Origin: Neobacillus driksii
GTDB lineage: Bacteria > Bacillota > Bacilli > Bacillales > Cytobacillaceae
Direction: 5' to 3'
Assembly: GCF_013409995.1 (NCBI RefSeq)
Contig: NZ_JACCBX010000002.1
Coordinates: 287,827 to 351,826 of the forward strand
Length of the DNA stretch: 64,000 nt
In this document: piece by piece, positions 62,781-64,000 of the stretch
Numbering within the stretch: position 1 is the stretch's first letter
How the letters are laid out: every line of letters begins with the position of its first letter
Program-made: the position numbers and the translations under genes
The notes under the pieces: model-generated
What the model saw: the letters and a program-made list of their open reading frames with translations, nothing else
Databases searched by the model: none
What the model was told of the DNA's origin: nothing

Positions 62781-64000
62781 TTATCTAACTAAAGCTGTAC
62801 TTAGCCAAGGAACATATAAAAGTATGATAGCAGCAATGATTAGAGCATACATGTAAGGCATAGAACCTTTCACGACAACACTAACATTTTCTTTAAAATA
62901 ACTTGATAATGCGAATAGACTTCCTCCTACTGGCGGGGTTATTTGTGAGATCATCATTAATGCGCAGGTCACGATACCAAAATGGATGGCATCAAAACCT
63001 AAACCAGTTACCACAGGATAGAGGATAGGCATTGTAATAAAGAGGATAGGGATAGGTTCCAAGAATGTCCCTAGAACAAAGAAAAGCAGTAAAATTAAGA
63101 GCATGATGATCCATGGAGACAATGATAGCTCAGTCAAAGCTCTTGTAATTCCTTGTGGAAGCTGTGTGTACATTAGTGCTGTTGAAAACAATTGAGCTCC
63201 ACCTAAAATAATGTAGATAACTGCAGTCGTCATCATTGAGCTCTTTATACTTTTAACGAGATTCTCACGTGTAAAGTCTTTTCTATTAAAAATAAAGCTT
63301 ATGAGCAGCACATATAAAACAGCAACTGCCGCTGATTCTGTTGGGGTAAATGTACCTGTATAGATTCCTCCTAATACGATAACTGGCATAAACAAAGATG
63401 GAATGGCCTCTATGAATGACTTTTTAATGGTTGAAAAGGAGCTTTTCTCTTTCACTGAGGCTTTTTCTTTTGAGCTGACGAGCACAGCCGTAATCACTAA
63501 CACAATCGAAATGAAAATACCTGGGATAATTCCTGAAATAAAAAGATCTCCTACATCTGCTCCAACCATAGAAGCATATAATACGAAGAATATACTAGGA
63601 GGGATCATAGATCCTAAAGTTCCGGCAGAAGCCACAATTCCCATACTATTCTGCATCGAGTAGCCTAAAGCTTTCATTTGTGGGATCATCAAAGTTCCTA
63701 CTGCGACAACGGTTGCAATTGAAGACCCTGATAGTGCTCCAAATACTGCACATGTGATAACGGCGGCTGCAGGGATTCCACCACGAAAATGACCAACTAA
63801 ATCATTGACAACTTTTAACATTTTATAGGCGGGTCCCATATAGGTCATGAGATTACCTGCCAGCAAGAAATATGGAATCGCTAGTAAAAGCCAACTATCT
63901 GTTGAAATGAAAAATTGAGTTGGGATACTCTCTAATGGTAAACCAATTAGGAATACACCCCAAAACACCCCACCGATACCCAATGCTAACCAGATAGGAA
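62781..64000 (-). CDS. TRAP transporter large permease (DctM), cut by the window edge
   Basis: At least 406 residues, open to the right edge, so the N-terminus is missing (about 20 residues by family length). More than ten hydrophobic helices, with FGALSGSSIATVVAVGTLMIPQMK and AGTLGSMIPPSIFFVLYASM in the first half and LFITMPILYPVVTGLGFDAIHFG and TPPVGGSLFALSSYFK in the second: the DctM pseudo-repeat. It uses a sodium gradient to import acids bound by DctP. The small DctQ subunit would lie beyond the edge. Confidence 0.9.
   Translation of the reverse strand, partial: PIWLALGIGGVFWGVFLIGLPLESIPTQFFISTDSWLLLAIPYFLLAGNLMTYMGPAYKMLKVVNDLVGHFRGGIPAAAVITCAVFGALSGSSIATVVAVGTLMIPQMKALGYSMQNSMGIVASAGTLGSMIPPSIFFVLYASMVGADVGDLFISGIIPGIFISIVLVITAVLVSSKEKASVKEKSSFSTIKKSFIEAIPSLFMPVIVLGGIYTGTFTPTESAAVAVLYVLLISFIFNRKDFTRENLVKSIKSSMMTTAVIYIILGGAQLFSTALMYTQLPQGITRALTELSLSPWIIMLLILLLFFVLGTFLEPIPILFITMPILYPVVTGLGFDAIHFGIVTCALMMISQITPPVGGSLFALSSYFKENVSVVVKGSMPYMYALIIAAIILLYVPWLSTALVR

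Overview
The window comes from a low-GC, spore-forming Firmicute of the Bacillaceae (Bacillus, Neobacillus or Mesobacillus type). The grounds are strong AGGAGG ribosome sites, frequent TTG starts, a leucine T-box, cre, Fur and Rex/Fnr-type boxes, a cgeB-like gene and two sigma-K-like promoters. All product names are read from the protein sequences without any database search. The species cannot be named.

Layout. (1) 1-12 kb is a glycosylation island: GT-A and GT4 glycosyltransferases, a CgeB-type glycosyltransferase, a sugar or aminoglycoside kinase-like protein, an FAD oxidoreductase, a membrane GT2, a short-chain epimerase, and two copies of a GT-D fold gene. A segment of about 0.98 kb carrying the GT-D gene and its promoter is duplicated; the first copy is killed by an in-frame TAA. 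The island also holds broken genes: an epimerase tail, an Old Yellow Enzyme piece joined to a tyrosine recombinase piece, and a GT4 tail. The promoters suggest late mother-cell expression, hence spore-surface glycan assembly (inference). (2) 12.1-14.7 kb holds a formate/nitrite transporter with an upstream Rex/Fnr-type box, and an IS1182-family element inserted in, and duplicating, the shared terminator between this gene and iolA. (3) 14.7-26.2 kb is a carbohydrate locus. Eight minus-strand genes (DeoR regulator, phosphofructokinase-like kinase, binding protein, two permeases, IolB, IolC, IolA) are divergent from transketolase and a class II aldolase. Only the lower half of inositol catabolism is present. 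(4) 26.3-27.2 kb is a divergent PRPP synthetase paralogue.

(5) 27.4-39.1 kb is the most unusual part: a four-gene minus-strand operon encoding a vWA-domain membrane protein, an 1119-residue tubulin/FtsZ-like GTPase, a coiled-coil membrane protein, and a 1277-residue membrane protein ending in a zinc ribbon plus a DA1-like HExxH peptidase. Next to it lies a PD-(D/E)XK/Cas4-like cysteine protein downstream of a perfect 7-1-7 Fur box. The operon looks like a poorly described tubulin-based membrane machine. (6) 40-48 kb is mixed: a small helical protein, an AIM24-family protein, a 51-bp tandem repeat, a nitroreductase, a LysM/TolB-like protein, T-box-controlled leuA2, YciI, and decayed yisL-like and histidine-phosphatase genes. 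(7) 48.3-59.3 kb is an eleven-gene minus-strand catabolic cluster. It runs from a Baeyer-Villiger monooxygenase through a hydrolase, two SDRs, a CoA-transferase, an acyl-CoA dehydrogenase, a CitE-like lyase, a MaoC hydratase, a quinone-type reductase and a Dabb protein to an acyl-CoA ligase. A divergent LysR gene follows, then a TRAP transporter with two DctP paralogues; its DctM permease runs off the right edge. The likely job is uptake and breakdown of an alicyclic or branched ketone/acid through CoA esters.
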